This document shows, piece after piece, positions 23,325-34,840 of a stretch of DNA of 64,000 bases. The DNA lies in assembly GCA_027627225.1 (NCBI GenBank), contig JAPFQT010000394.1, forward strand, positions 78,001-142,000. Reading direction: 5' to 3'. Made by a program: the position numbers and the translations under genes. The first letter of the stretch is position 1; the number at the start of each line of letters is the position of its first letter. This DNA comes from Congeria kusceri. Lineage: Eukaryota; Mollusca; Bivalvia; Myida; Dreissenidae. Below the pieces are notes generated by a model. It was not told the DNA's origin, did not search any database, and worked only from the letters and a program-made list of their open reading frames with translations.

Positions 23325-23851
23325 AGTCAGCAAAGAAAGCAATATATACAGTGTTAGGAAATGCAGACATCAGTGATGAAGAACTATTAACAGCAGTGTC
23401 AGGAGCTGAAAGTTTGATAAACAGTAGGCCTTTGACCTATCAGTCGGCTAACGCGAGTGATGATATAGTACTTACACCAAATCATTTCCTCATTGGTGTG
23501 TTAGGCGGACAGTTTGCACCTAAAGTGTTAGATTCAAAACCCATTAACTTAAAAAGGCGCTGGCGTTACGTTCAAGAGCTGTTACAACATTTCTGGAGGC
23601 GTTGGCTGAAAGAATACATACCGACACTAGGTTCCAGATCCAAGTGGCGAACTATTGGCCGGGATGTCAAGATTAATGATATCGTGCTACTCGTAGACCA
23701 GGACACTCCACGTGGGCGGTGGCCGCTGGGACGGGTTACAAAGGTGTACAACGGACCAGATGGACATGTCCGAATAGTTGACATCCGCGTGGGAAACAAT
23801 GTTTATCAAAGACCGATAACTCGCCTTTGTGTTGTGGTAGAGGCAAAATAG
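23267..23851 (+). CDS. BEL/Pao integrase C-part and DUF5641-like tail
   Basis: 194-residue frame, genuine from about residue 11 (FGGVHESMVKSAKKA); the first ten residues are an out-of-frame artefact of the break near 23300. E16 in GGVHE should be the third acid of the integrase D-D-E triad. INSRPLTY (about 51-58) is typical of Pao integrases. The last 70 residues (VLLVDQDTPRGRWPLGRV, then VRIVDIRVG) match the DUF5641 domain that ends these polyproteins. The break looks like loss of one T in a short T-run at 23298-23300, which would separate E16 from D638 and D702 of the preceding frame. No envelope gene follows. Confidence 0.92.
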   Translation: MEIYAPKFPSFGGVHESMVKSAKKAIYTVLGNADISDEELLTAVSGAESLINSRPLTYQSANASDDIVLTPNHFLIGVLGGQFAPKVLDSKPINLKRRWRYVQELLQHFWRRWLKEYIPTLGSRSKWRTIGRDVKINDIVLLVDQDTPRGRWPLGRVTKVYNGPDGHVRIVDIRVGNNVYQRPITRLCVVVEAK

Positions 23852-23853
23852 TT

Positions 23854-23951
23854 GTTGCAGTGTAGGGCATAATAATCCCTTGCAACTTATGTAAAGATGT
23901 AAAGCTAATTTAAGGAAGTTGCAGTGTAGGGCATAATAATCCCTTGCAACT
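23854..23951 (+). repeat. Duplicated 34-nt hairpin motif in the element's 3' UTR
   Basis: The same 34 nt occurs at 23854-23887 and 23918-23951, 30 bp apart, starting three bases after the last stop codon. Each copy starts GTTGCA, ends TGCAAC and has AGGG opposite CCCT inside, so it can fold into a stem of about 10 pairs with a four-base bulge. Its role is unknown. Confidence 0.85.
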
Positions 23952-24239
23952 GCTATTATGTGAAATTCCGAAGCAAGTTTTTCCACATCAGATGAAGATT
24001 CAATATTGGTGAAGCGATTGACTTGATGAACATTACAAGACATGTAACGTTTCGTAACAAGTTTTGACGAGTAATGATTATTGTAGTGCATTCATAAGTA
24101 TTTAATAGTTGATATGTCGATTACATATTATACAAGTGATTAAGATTGCGATAAAATATTTTTTTACTTCGATAAATCGAGTGTAATAGTTTACTATCTT
24201 ATAGCATTGTTATATGATTGACAAACTTTTTTGGTCAAT

Positions 24240-24250
24240 GTGGGGGGAAA
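24240..24250 (+). promoter_or_regulatory. Polypurine tract
   Basis: GTGGGGGGAAA sits immediately before the 3' LTR, the expected place of the plus-strand primer for reverse transcription. Confidence 0.85.
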
Positions 24251-24425
24251 TGTTCTAGAGGTTACACTTTTGGTTGTTTGTAGCCAAAAAAAGAATTGTG
24301 TTGGGTTTTTCGCATGATCGTTGAGAATGGTTGACCACGAGTAGAAAAATGAAGAAAATAAAGAATATTACGAACAGTATAGTTGTTGTAGTGTTTAATT
24401 AGTTCAGAAACAAGTCTATAGAACA
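24251..24425 (+). repeat. 3' LTR of the BEL/Pao element
   Basis: 175 bp, identical to the 5' LTR except for one extra A in an A-run. The AATAAA word is at 24357-24362. Followed by the TCACT target duplicate. Confidence 0.97.
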
Positions 24426-24730
24426 TCACTAGTAAACAGGTTTATAAACAATATGTCATCTATTTATGAAAATAATTAATATTAATAAACAAAAACAGCA
24501 TAATGGATATATTAAAATAACACAACCAAATGGTTTGAACATTCAGGCTTGTACTTTCTTTTTCCAGCTTGTTCATTATTCAAGAATACAAGCCCGCTTG
24601 CATTTTGAAATTATAATTTCGATCACTATCATAGAGTCATGTCTCCCAAAATAAATTTTTGTCTCATATACATATATACCGTTTTCATCATTATTATGTT
24701 AATAATAAGAAATTGTATTGTTTAAATACA

Positions 24731-26739
24731 CAGTTGAACTTCGATATCTCGAAGTCATTGAGGGCTCACAAATGACTTCGAGACATCAGCAGTTCGACAT
24801 CTCCAAAAAAAGACCCTTTTTTAAAGTATTTAATCTAAATGTTCATGAAATTGCAATATAACATTGCCATCCTGTATTCCTGTATGCATATACTGAACTG
24901 TAAACTAGTGGTAACAAGAAATGTCTTTTAAAAAAGACAATCGGCGTTGACATTAATAATGAGATATCATTTTACCCTACTTAAACATAATACAAGAGTG
25001 CCAAGATGACCGGTTACGTGGCTTCTCGGACCCCAGATTTTTCGGTCCCCACCTAGACAAGGCGTCTGCTCGGACCGCAGATCTTTTTAGCACCATAAGA
25101 AAACTTCTCATATCCTAAAATTAATGTGTGATTCAATAATTATTAATATTTGTACCGTGAATAAACCGATCATACCGCCCCATGTTTTCACCAGTGATAC
25201 ATGAATAAAGTAAATAATTTACGTTAACATCATTATTATATAAATTTGTCAGCCAAATTTAACAAATTAACAATGTACGAAAATAACTGCGGGAATGAAT
25301 GAAAATTATTCTATATCAGACGCGTTTCTAAGTCAGTTAATCATTTGTACTGTGAATCCTTATGAAAAGCAATCTTCAGGGAATATTCAGCGCATTCGAA
25401 TAATAATGACTTCCATTTTTTATCACACAAACATAAAATTTCATTAGACTATGGCGTTTTAAAATTATATTCGGTAGGAATATGATGTATCAAGGGTTTC
25501 TGTGTATAATTGGTATTGCAAATAATGTATTAATGCTACGAAAATAAGGTAAAAGTAACATGAACAACAGTTCGACGTATTCTATTGTGTAGTACATTTT
25601 TATCTAGTGCCCCGGGATTCTCTCCCATATGGCCATCGCCCCCAGAAGGCTTGAAGTGCAAGTTACAGGAGACGCCCTGTTCCAGAGACGACCCTGGGTA
25701 TTTAAGTGCCCGGTGTGAGGCACCTAGTACACTGCACCTCGGTTTAACGTCTCATGCGAAAGACGAACGTATTCCGTTACTTATTTCACGTCATTTTATT
25801 CATTGAAATATATCTTTTAATAGGTTGATTAACATCTACTGGAGAAGTTGATAGAAATGTGCAATTCTATTTAATTCTTAAAAAAGCGCAACCACCATTC
25901 AATTTCAAATTAACATGTACAGTAAGTTTATAAAAATTGCCCATTTATTAAAATATTCGCTCTTATGATTCTCTGGAAGGTAATTGATGCGTGTATATTA
26001 TAATAGCTATACACCGGCAGCTAAACGCGTGCTATTTTTAGAATGATCGTGAGTGTGTTGAACTCTCTAGAATCAATTGTTATTTATAGAGCGTGCTGCT
26101 AGGCTAAACAAAACAGTGAATTAATTCTGAGAACGAATATAATATTCTGATCTTGACATACAATGAGAAAATATGTTCATAATTATGTTCAGTTCTAGAG
26201 TATATGTCGAAGATATGATTATAACTTTATTTTAACCGCTTATGTAAACAATCATGTACATTTTAATCCCCCAAAGTATGCAAAAGTTGTTGGTATACAT
26301 TAAACCATTGTTGTAAGTTTGCATTCCCTAAAAATAGAAAATTTGCCAAATTCTATTGGTATTCAATTTCCCCCTGCATAATTTTCGCAAGAAATCTAGG
26401 TCAAAAGTGATCTTAGACAGCTACGCCGAAAAAATTCAATTAAAGTTCACATGTACATGTTTAAATATGTGTTGAGCTGTTTGTGATGGGAGACAAACTT
26501 GGTTGTGACTCGACACTGTCACAGGCGTCAACACTTCGAGATAAACAGATAGAAATAAGTGTGAAAATACTTCTTGGGACAGAAAACCTCTTCAACACAA
26601 CCAGAAATTAGAGTTAAAACTTTGAGAAAACTATATTCATTTTATATAAACTAAGAAGGAAGAAAGTCAGGAATTCTTTTCCACTTTGAGATATCAGGAA
26701 CTTCGACAACAGCAAGCTCGTGATAACCAAGTTCAGCTG
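24731..26739. mobile_element. Pogo-like TIR element, about 2.0 kb, decayed
   Basis: Left end CAGTTGAACTTCGATATCTC; right end complements to CAGCTGAACTTGG then TTATCACGAG. The inverted arms are diverged. The right flank is TA; the left flank reads CA, possibly a mutated TA. The CAGTTGAAC-TTCGA style end matches that at 12477. No transposase-like frame remains. A GC-rich patch at 25600-25760 ends in CTCGGTTTAACGTCTCATGC. At about 24991 a tract resembling the left end of the GAGCTAAAA family appears. Confidence 0.5.
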
Positions 26740-26814
26740 TATGTCTATATACATTGGAAATACTCGTGATATGCCCCATTAAATCAATGGTACACAAAAA
26801 ATATTATTTATTTT

Positions 26815-27010
26815 TGGCATGAATGTTCGGGTCTTGAATGTGTGGTGAAGCATAATAGACACTGAAAGCAATTCAATTCATTAAATTTCAAAAAGAAGAA
26901 TGTCAATTTGCTAGTGAACAAACCTCAAACAATAAGTTAAATCAGACACTAAAATCACACAATGAGTTATTCAAAACAGTTGTCATAATGGTTTATTTTG
27001 TGGATCAGGG
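26815..27010. repeat. Dispersed repeat R2, second copy
   Basis: Shares GGTCTTGAATG, a GAAAGCAATTCA-type word and GAGTTATTCAAAACAGTTGTC with 8690-8850. Non-coding. Confidence 0.5.
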
Positions 27011-28640
27011 GCCATATTACGGAAGCATCTTAAGTTTATCTTAAATTATAATGAAGTTCAAATTTTGGAAATAAAGTCATTGCATTTGACAATACACTCG
27101 TATACATGCAGATTAAATGTTTTTACATCACATATGCTGTCAGCAAACCAGAGATAAGAAAATGTGGTGGATAAATTCCACACACCACAGTAAAGTGTAG
27201 TGTAAATAAATAATTTTCTCGCTGGCAAGTAACAGTATAAAGTCCCAATAACTCACCATAACTGAGTTTCAAGTGTACTGTTTTTAACAAAGTGAATGCT
27301 AAAAACGAGTAGCAGTAGTACAATGTTCTGGCGAGGCCGCGAAATTCTGATTTAATCGCTTATTTTTCACAAATGACGCCAACAAATTGGTCTAAGAGCG
27401 ATTTTTGTAGCATACAAAATTTCATGGGACAAATCGTCAAAAAAGCGAAACAATTTGGGGACGAATATAAAATCTTTTGAAGCGTACAGAGTACAAAGCA
27501 AACATCCGATTGTCTGCTTTTTTATTGGTTTAATTGAATATACAATCTTAGCCAATCGATAACATAATGCATTCGAGGTTTATCTCCGTATTGAAGAGTA
27601 TTCGTTCTGTTTTCCAAGATGGAGTCGTCTGCTGCGTCGCCTAAGAAAAAAAGCCTCAAACGTTATTGAGTAATTTCTCCTCGCAAAACATACAAATTTG
27701 TTGGTAACGATACACTTCTGGTTGTCGCTTCGCATGCTGCCTGCACCCTTATTTATAAAGCCGGTGACATCTTGAAGTTTCTTTGACAGAAACTCAAAGT
27801 GCCAATGTCGGGAATTTGACATAAAAACCAGAACGAACATTCAAAAATTCATTGTTTCAAGAGCCTATAATGTTGAAGGAAATTTTATGACGTGTTCACT
27901 TTGCATTATGCACAAAAAGAATAACGTGGTTTCCATTGAAAATCACTAATTTTAAGTTTATTAGTACAATCAGTTATTTGTGTTGAACAGTTTATAAAAA
28001 AATAACATTAACCGTGTTTCTAATGTTAACTGCTGTAAGCTAAACTAATACGAACCACTGACACTTATATGCAAGACACAACTAGTCAAGGTAAAAATTG
28101 GTATTGATTTCATCATTTGTAGGAAATTGTAGGTGTATTTTGTTTGTTTCTCTAAAAAATTGGAAATGTCCTCAATTTTTCACGAGATGTGAGACAAATG
28201 TTTGTCTCACCTCAGAACACTGGTAATATAAGTATTACTAGGAGCAGCAGTGGCGGCAGTATTGGTAGTAGCAGTAGTAAGTGTTTTTGTGGTGGTGGCC
28301 AGTGGTAGTGACAGGGATGGTGCTGGTGTTTTTGTTGTATAAATGGTTCATGTTTTTGTACTTATATTAAGTATGGTAAGTAACTGAGGAAATGTTTAAT
28401 CTTTAGTGGCTAATAGGGTGTTTGTCCACTGTTGTTTAGTACGCTGTCATATTACTATATACAAGAGACACGCGAGTGTCTGTATTGCTCCACTGGCTCG
28501 TTAAGTAAGGACTGTCAGATGCAAAAGGACCCTCAGATGCAATATATGGAAAAAAGGCCCAGTTCTCTGGCAGCCATGTTTTTTTACAAATCAAAATAAT
28601 ATTTCTATTTAGTGGTTACTGACAAGACAATTTTCAACAT
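27011..28640. other. No confident gene; short G/T-rich repeat patch
   Basis: 27300-27860 holds several short minus-strand frames without splice context. A plus-strand ATG at 27619 opens 14 codons only. A GTGGTGG/AGCAGTAG-rich imperfect microsatellite lies at about 28238-28340. Nothing else recognised. Confidence 0.4.
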
Positions 28641-28960
28641 TTTCAATAAAGCCATATAAGAAACAAGAGCACTGCCCCCTGGAGGCCATGTTTACAATGG
28701 AGATAAACAACTTGCGCACATTTGGTAGAGAACCACCCACGGAACATTCTTGTGAAATTATTTGAAAATCCAACCAGTGGTTAAGGAAATGTTGTCTTAA
28801 GATTTTCCATTTATAGGTCTGGTGGCCATTCTGTGCAGCAGACCGGAACAACCATGGCATAAGATTGTTAGTCTTAGGCCACTGGAGCTAAAAATTACCA
28901 CAAAGGGAACAATTAGCTCGTGCAATGTGAGCTGTTTTACCTCATGGGACAAAAATTATT
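28640..28960. repeat. Degenerate relative of the GAGCTAAAA element family
   Basis: Shows AACAAGAGCACTGCCCCCTG at the left, GGAACATTCTTGTGAAAT and CCAGTGGTTAAGGAAATGTTGTC inside, and AGCTCGTGCAATGTGAGCTG at the right. These parallel the end block at 4376-4600 (GGATCATTCCCGTGAAG, GGTTTAGGAGGAGATGTTG), but are strongly diverged. Confidence 0.4.
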
Positions 28961-30611
28961 GTAACATACCATTACAATGGGTTGGTCTTTGTTTTCTATA
29001 CAGTAAACCACACAATTTACTATCTGTGGTCTAAGTCAGATAGATGTTTCGTATATGTTGCAAAGCAAGCATTATCTAACCACACAACAAATATTTTGAA
29101 AATAACTGCTGTGAGGTCTCAAAAACATATTAAATTTAAATATATCATGAAAAACAGTCCAAATAATATGACGTTAATTGTGTGGATTCTTATTAAGTCT
29201 TAATTCTTATTAAAAAACAGGAACCAGTTTTAACATATTTTTTTTAAATATTCAACTCTGTGTAAATTCTAAATCTTCATGTATATATGAAATTTATCAG
29301 ATATAAACTGAACTGCTAGTGTGTGTTAAATTATTGCATTACAATTGTGACAGAAACAAAATACAAAGCAAATAAGAAATTCTCATAGAGTCGCGAAAAT
29401 ATATATCATCAACAAAATGCAACCATGACTTTCTCTTTTAAGTGTATAAAAGACAAAGGTGTCTGTCCCCACATCCTCGTTTCGATGTGCTTGCAAGAAG
29501 ATCTTGTTACTAATGATATTATTTGTTACAAATGCCACCTGAAAATATACATCCAGTGCCTTCCACAGGATTTTTTTAAGCGTCCCTGTCCCGAGAGGGG
29601 TGGGTTCGGGAGGGGTATCCCGTTCGTATGTCAATTTTTTTTGCGGCATGTGTCAAATGACGTTATCTGGTGCGTTTTAGCTATTAAAATTAAGGCTAAG
29701 ATGTTTTCTTTTTTTTTGACAAGTTTAAACAAAATGAAATAAACGAAACATCACCGTTAGAACAGAATACCTCTAGCCTTTTAAACGCAAAAGCATTATT
29801 GTTGTTGCTAAACTGAAAGTAATGATTTTTTCAAGATGTTTTTTGTTCAAAGCGCATCACATTCACACAGTGACATCATGTCCAAACCCACTATTATTGT
29901 CGTTCTCGAATCTTTAGGTTACACTCGATCTACTGATGGAGACTTTTTTATTCAATTAATTATGTTCATATCTGCATGTATTTAGTGTTTTAACACTGTT
30001 TTAATCGTTATAGCTGTTGAACATAGTACTGACTGGATAATTGGTGAATTGTAAAGATCTTGATTAAAATATATTTATATTATATACATGGTTTCTTCTT
30101 GCAAAACAGCGGGAAATTTTCCTCGTACACATCGTGCCTGCGCGTCAAATGTTACAGACCTGTATTAAGTAAAGCACATGATCGGTACATGCACACTTTC
30201 CATGCATGGAACATGACATCGTGTTTCAGCAGACATTTTGCACTCTTTTGTAGAAAACACGGGTTTTACATGGCATACATGTACATAAACAACGGCGGAC
30301 GCCTTGCTTAAAGACATTATCCGTGAAATTCTGGAACAATTTGTTGAACTCGAACGGCAATCATTGTGTGATACCGTCAAAAACAAAAAGCAGTGTCACG
30401 GAAGTGAACGGTCTTACCGAGCAAATTATTATATTCGTACTCAAAATATTTTGAAAATTGGAATATTTCGTCCCCCATCGGTAAAAAAAAAATCGCAATT
30501 ATAGTTTTATTTTTTTTCACTTTCTGAAAATTTACATTCGCCGGTTTTGTAAACCGTAAAATCAGAAAAGTCCAGAAGGTATTACAAATCTTTTATCTAG
30601 TTTAGAGAGAC
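28961..30611. other. No recognised gene
   Basis: Several 60-105 residue frames occur on both strands (for example 29425-29742), overlapping one another. None shows a domain, signal peptide or splice-bounded exon. A GC-rich strip at 29570-29625 may be a repeat relic. Confidence 0.4.
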
Positions 30612-30915
30612 CAAGTGGCACAAAAGAACTCACTGGGGAGGGGTATCACATTTTGTCAAGCTATTCGGAATATTTAAGTGTCTATTCATTTGTTTTCAAA
30701 CACGATAATAAAAATAGTTGGACCATGTAAAGTTTTTAAGGCGTATAATTTCTGCCAAAGTTTTTCTCTTTGTTTTCCATTGACAGGATCAAAGCAGCAC
30801 TGATTACTTTGTTCCAAAGATCTATCAAAAAACAATGTGTTAAAGAATTTATTATTGTGTTTATGATTTGTGTGTTGACAATTCTTTTCACATTCCGATT
30901 TAAACTGTAGAGTCA
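30612..30915. repeat. Dispersed repeat R3, second copy
   Basis: Matches 9010-9270 and 31552-31835: ACTCACTG-GGAGGGG, GTTGGACCATG, TTTTCCATTGACAGGATCA, CAATGTGTTAA. The sequence just after it (30980-31075, AAATGGACCAGTAATAAAC) matches 33398-33500, so the repeat is longer than this core. Confidence 0.5.
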
Positions 30916-31086
30916 TTCGCAAGTGATACATATTATATACACCTCAATTTTTTCAACAGTGGTTATATACACCAATCAAGATAAGAATAAAATGGACCAG
31001 TAATAAACGGAATACAGACAAAGAATATTAAGCACGCTTTCATGCCCATTAAACAATACAAAGTTAAAATACAGTCAAACATAATA

Positions 31087-31550
31087 CAAGAGGGCCAATG
31101 TGGCCCTGGGTTGCTACCCTGGGTTGCTACCCTGAGTTGTCACAAAAGTAGGTTGATGTCAAGTGCCCTCTGTAAAATACTGAATGTCTAACCGCAAATT
31201 AGGACTACACAACTTCCGATTTCATAGCCGATTTCATAGCCAAAATTCAATTCTCCCCTCAAGAAATTACCTTAGAAATTTAATTGACAATTTAAAAAAA
31301 ATATATATTTTTTTATGTAACACATACATGCTAGCATCAAATTTTATTTTGTCTAGTTTGTGACTTCTTATATTTTGAACAAAATGGCAGATAATGAAGG
31401 CTTAAACTGAATTTTATTATTTTAAGCAATTTGGTAGAGGGTCACCCAAGAAACAATTCTGTTAAAATTAGTTCTAAATCCAGCCAGTGGCGGATGGTGA
31501 CTAACCACAATAGTTCTCCCCTGAGCACTTTATGCTCAGGTGAGCTAAAA
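31087..31550 (+). mobile_element. Compact GAGCTAAAA-family element, 464 bp
   Basis: The left end, CAAGAGGGCCAATGTGGCCC, contains an AGGGCCA/TGGCCCT inverted repeat. The right end is a GAGCACTTTATGCTC hairpin followed by AGGTGAGCTAAAA. It lies within sequence that resembles an uninterrupted stretch near 33495-33530 (TCATCCTG(A/G)C-AATT), so its boundaries can be judged. It has no array core and no coding capacity: a minimal member of the family seen at 45064-47764. Confidence 0.65.
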
Positions 31551-31551
31551 A

Positions 31552-31835
31552 GTCATCCTGACTAATTTAAACATTTTGACATTGTTTTCAGACAGATCAC
31601 TGTCTGCTTATTTGTTTTCAAACTTCATCATTTTGTGTTGGACCATAAAACGCTTCAATGGCATATTATTTCAACTAAAGTTGTTGGCATTGTTTTCAAC
31701 TGAAAGGGTCAAAGTAGCACTGGTTTCATTGTGTCAAACAGTTACGCGAACAATTCACTTTCAATGTGTTAATGGATCTGTGGTTATGCTTCTGTGAGTT
31801 AACAATCCCTTTTTCATTCAGATTTAAAGAGGGGC
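31552..31835. repeat. Dispersed repeat R3, third copy
   Basis: GTTGGACCATAAAACG, GTTTTCAACTGAAAGGGTCA and AAGTAGCACTGG match 9090-9200 closely; the tail TTTTTCATTCAGATTTAAA parallels 30890-30905. Confidence 0.55.
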
Positions 31836-33750
31836 TGTCTGATTTTTACAGATTTATTTTGGGTCTCTTTCTTTACCCACTAACAATAATGTTTCATATA
31901 ACATTAAAAAAAACTGTCAATATCAACAAAAACTATTTTATTTATTGAAAAAAATGCAACTATATATTTTCTGTCAATACAGACCATTTTATCCTAGACC
32001 TACATTTGGTTTTACATTAGAATATAAGAACTGCACATGTGCCAACGATCTGACTCATCAAGATGCTGTATATACATGTGTACTAGTTTGTTGCACAGCA
32101 AAGTATTATTTAACTTTTAAATTTCTCTCTTGATATGCATTTCTAAACAGAAGTTATTCTCAACATTTATTACAATATTATTCTAAAAATATACTGACAT
32201 AATAAGAATAGATGGACGGTTTATGTTATAATTTTCGTACTAAATCCTGCAGTCCCTCTTTAATTTCCTTTCACACTATAATTTAACGTCCTTAAATCAT
32301 TCACAGGAGATAATACCACTGACTTTCTTAAAGACATTGGGTGACCTAGTTTCCCGTCAAAGGAGTGTTTATCCCAAGCATGATTTTTGCATGAAAATCC
32401 CGTTATTGTGGTCAGTGAAGTGTTTAAAGTTTGCGGGTCCTCTCATAAATCTATACTAGTTTCCAACATTGAACAAAAAGAGTGGTATAACTATTTAAGA
32501 AAAAATAGGTAATTTATAAACAAATTGGCGTGTTTTTCCATGCAAATTTACTTATTGGTGGACTAAAACTTACCATGTGATTTTTAGTTAGTAAATTGTT
32601 GATTTTTTTTATATATTGTAAACTTCTAATAACATTCAACATGTATCATAGACGGCCCTTAAAATGACTTGTCCATTGGATGACAGCCAATATTACCGTT
32701 AGAAGTACAGTTATTCAAGGGAAGCATGAAACATGAGAAAATCAACACAGTGTTTTTACAATAGTGACATTTGTCTTAAACTTGTGTTTATATTGTGAGC
32801 ATTTTACTTTTCATTCTACTGATTCTCATACCTAGAACTAAAACTTCAATAGTATAAACACAAGATACACAAATACCCGAGTACAACATTAAAGGGACTG
32901 AACTCCAGATGGTCCAATCGTAAAAACGAAAGAAAATTGTCAAAAATACAAAATTTTCTTACATAATCGTATAAAACCCATAGAAAAATTAGACACATAT
33001 GTTTTTATTTACCTGAAAAACAATGATTTTATATAGTTTTGTTCCTTATTAATGTCCTAAACTCTATAAAATCTGCAGATGCTATAACACATAGAGTAAT
33101 TTAAAAATAGCGCCGTTTATATTTAGGACACTTTAGTTTTGTCGAGTTGCGCAGGCACACACTTGAATCAGCTGCTTGTATTGGGGAAAGCCGCAGTATT
33201 TTTAACCGGGAATACCGTGTTCAAGGAAAGTGCAAGCTTATTCAAATTCTATTTTTCAATGAAATCTACAGTTTATGATAGCATTTGATTTTGTTATATA
33301 CAAATAATGATGGTTTTACAAATGCTTTTACCGCTTAGACGTAACTAAAAAAAAACAACACATTTTTATGCCCATCAGGAGTTCAGTATAAATACAAAAT
33401 GGACCAATAAACAAATTCAGACAGACCGAGGCAAGAGGAATCAAAATACCTGGAATTTAAAGACACTTTCATAGATACTGATCAATACAAATTAACGATG
33501 CAGTTGAACCTCATCAAAATCATCCTGGCCAATTATAACATACATTCAATTTCAACATCGTTTTTAAGACCCAGTAATAAAGTTATATAAATTCCTAATA
33601 AGTGACTGAGTGGCACACAGCAGATACAAACATGATACAATATTGCCACACTCATGGACTTCAGTAGGTTATGATTTACGAATGCATGCGGCTAACAAAA
33701 AGAGATTACACGTATAACCGGCCACAGTAAAAGAAGAATGCTCAAAATGT
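31836..33750. other. No recognised gene
   Basis: AT-rich. Apart from the 33398-33530 match to 30980-31075/31552, nothing is shared with the rest of the window, and no splice-bounded frame is seen. Confidence 0.45.
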
Positions 33751-33751
33751 A

Positions 33752-33950
33752 CGAAAGGATACTGAAACGTCTGGCCTACAAAAGGATACTGAAAGGTCTG
33801 GCCTACAAAAGGATACTGGGATACTGAAAGGTCTGGCCTACAAAAGGATACTGAAAGGTCTGGCCTACAAAAGGATACTGAAAGGTCTGGCCTACAAAAG
33901 GATACTGAAACGTCTGGCCTACAAAAGGATACTGAAATGTATCGCCTACA
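33752..33950. repeat. 27-bp minisatellite, about 7 copies
   Basis: The unit AAAAGGATACTGAAA(G/C)GTC then TGGCCTAC repeats seven times; one copy has an extra GGATACTG. The period is nine codons, so the minus strand reads a VSFCRPDLS repeat. I regard this as an accidental frame in a minisatellite. Confidence 0.95.
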
Positions 33951-34184
33951 AGCAGTTGGTTTTATTTTCAAGTGGTGAAGAAAAGCACAACAGACGAATA
34001 AAATAAAATCTTGGGCACAAACATGTCTGGTGGGAAAGCAGGAAGCCGTAAGTCAAAAAATAAAGAGGCCACAAGTCACAAAATAATTGTTGGATTGAAA
34101 TTCTGCTGAGGTTTGAAAGTGTTATCAGACATAGGCACACACAACAGACACGTAGATTCCGTGTCACAACTTACTTTAAATCAA

Positions 34185-34809
34185 TCGACTGGAACTTGTC
34201 AATAGTATGCACAATGTGCCTTGCTACTTGCAGAGTTCTCGGTAACGCGTAATTTGGCGTATTTGGACGGATACTTTTATGAGTAGGACGGCGTAAATCT
34301 GGTTGTTAGATTCTAGGAAGAAACCGTTTTCTCTGGCGTACGCATATTTTCCCAAGACAAAGAATGCCTACTCTACAATAAACACATTCCCCTTCTGCAC
34401 CAGCGTGTCAATTATCGATAAAATCAAGACGCAGGCGGAGTCAGCTTAACTACAGCAACTGGGATGCTAACTTTTCATAGGAAGGAGTCCTGAACTCCAT
34501 GTTTTGAAATCCTAGCGAGAACTCTGTACTGGCCTTCATTAGTCCAAGTTACCTTTTGATTGCAATGAATAATTGTCGTAAAATACATTGTCTGCTGCAA
34601 ATTGATAACGCCCAGTACAAAATAGATTTTGCTAGAACTAAAGATATATGCCCATTTTGTTCAACTTCCATCCAGTGGCTTCAAAGCAGTTGTTAAAGGC
34701 AAAATACAAATTGTTGATAAAAAAAGGACAGACAATAAACAACTGATGATGAACAATAACTGACCAAAATAGCTCACACTTGAGCACTTCAATCTCAGGT
34801 GAGCTAAAA
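34185..34809 (+). repeat. Dispersed or segmental repeat R5, copy a (interrupted)
   Basis: Matches 43497-43834: GGAACTTG-CAATAGTATGCACAAT, CAAGTTAC, ATATGCCCA, CATCCAGTGGCTTCA, CAAAATACAAA and the GAGCTAAAA end. A 296-bp MITE splits it. Downstream, homology continues into exon-like sequence (34841-34993 versus 43868-44023), so the two loci may be a segmental duplication. Confidence 0.7.
34231..34526. mobile_element. MITE with CAGAGTTCTCG ends, 296 bp
   Basis: Left CAGAGTTCTCGGTAACGCGT and right CTAGCGAGAACTCTG form perfect 11-bp inverted ends plus weaker arms. The paralogous locus near 43530 lacks it. The flanks TACTTG/TACTGG suggest an imperfect target duplication. A relic of the same family lies at 3912-4010. 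Confidence 0.7.
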
Positions 34810-34840
34810 CTCTGTTAATAGCAATCCTACTATCTTTCAA

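Larger units (their letters stand above)
18358..24430 (+). mobile_element. BEL/Pao LTR retrotransposon with 5-bp target duplication
   Basis: A complete element: TCACT target duplications (18358-18362, 24426-24430), TG...CA LTRs of 174 and 175 bp, primer-binding site just after the 5' LTR, coding region in Gag, protease, RT, RNase H, integrase order, a G-rich polypurine tract and no envelope-like frame. That order, the two zinc-knuckle-like clusters, the DDGST protease, YMDD and the C-terminal DUF5641-like domain identify BEL/Pao. The LTRs differ only by one A in an A-run, so insertion is recent, yet the coding region is interrupted by two frame changes near 21000 and 23300. Probably non-autonomous now; it may have been mobilised in trans, or some breaks may be assembly errors. 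Confidence 0.97.

Noticed and set aside
27619..27663. Short plus-strand start ATGGAGTCGTCTGCTGCGTC with a basic lysine-rich tail
   Set aside because: Only 14 codons before a stop and no donor; looked like a gene start but cannot be supported.
28238..28340. Serine/glycine-rich coding tract
   Set aside because: An imperfect GTGGTGG/AGCAGTAG microsatellite with stops in context, not an exon.
33669..33971. 100-residue minus-strand open frame with nine-residue repeats
   Set aside because: Produced by the 27-bp minisatellite reading through in frame; no start context or flanking coding signal.
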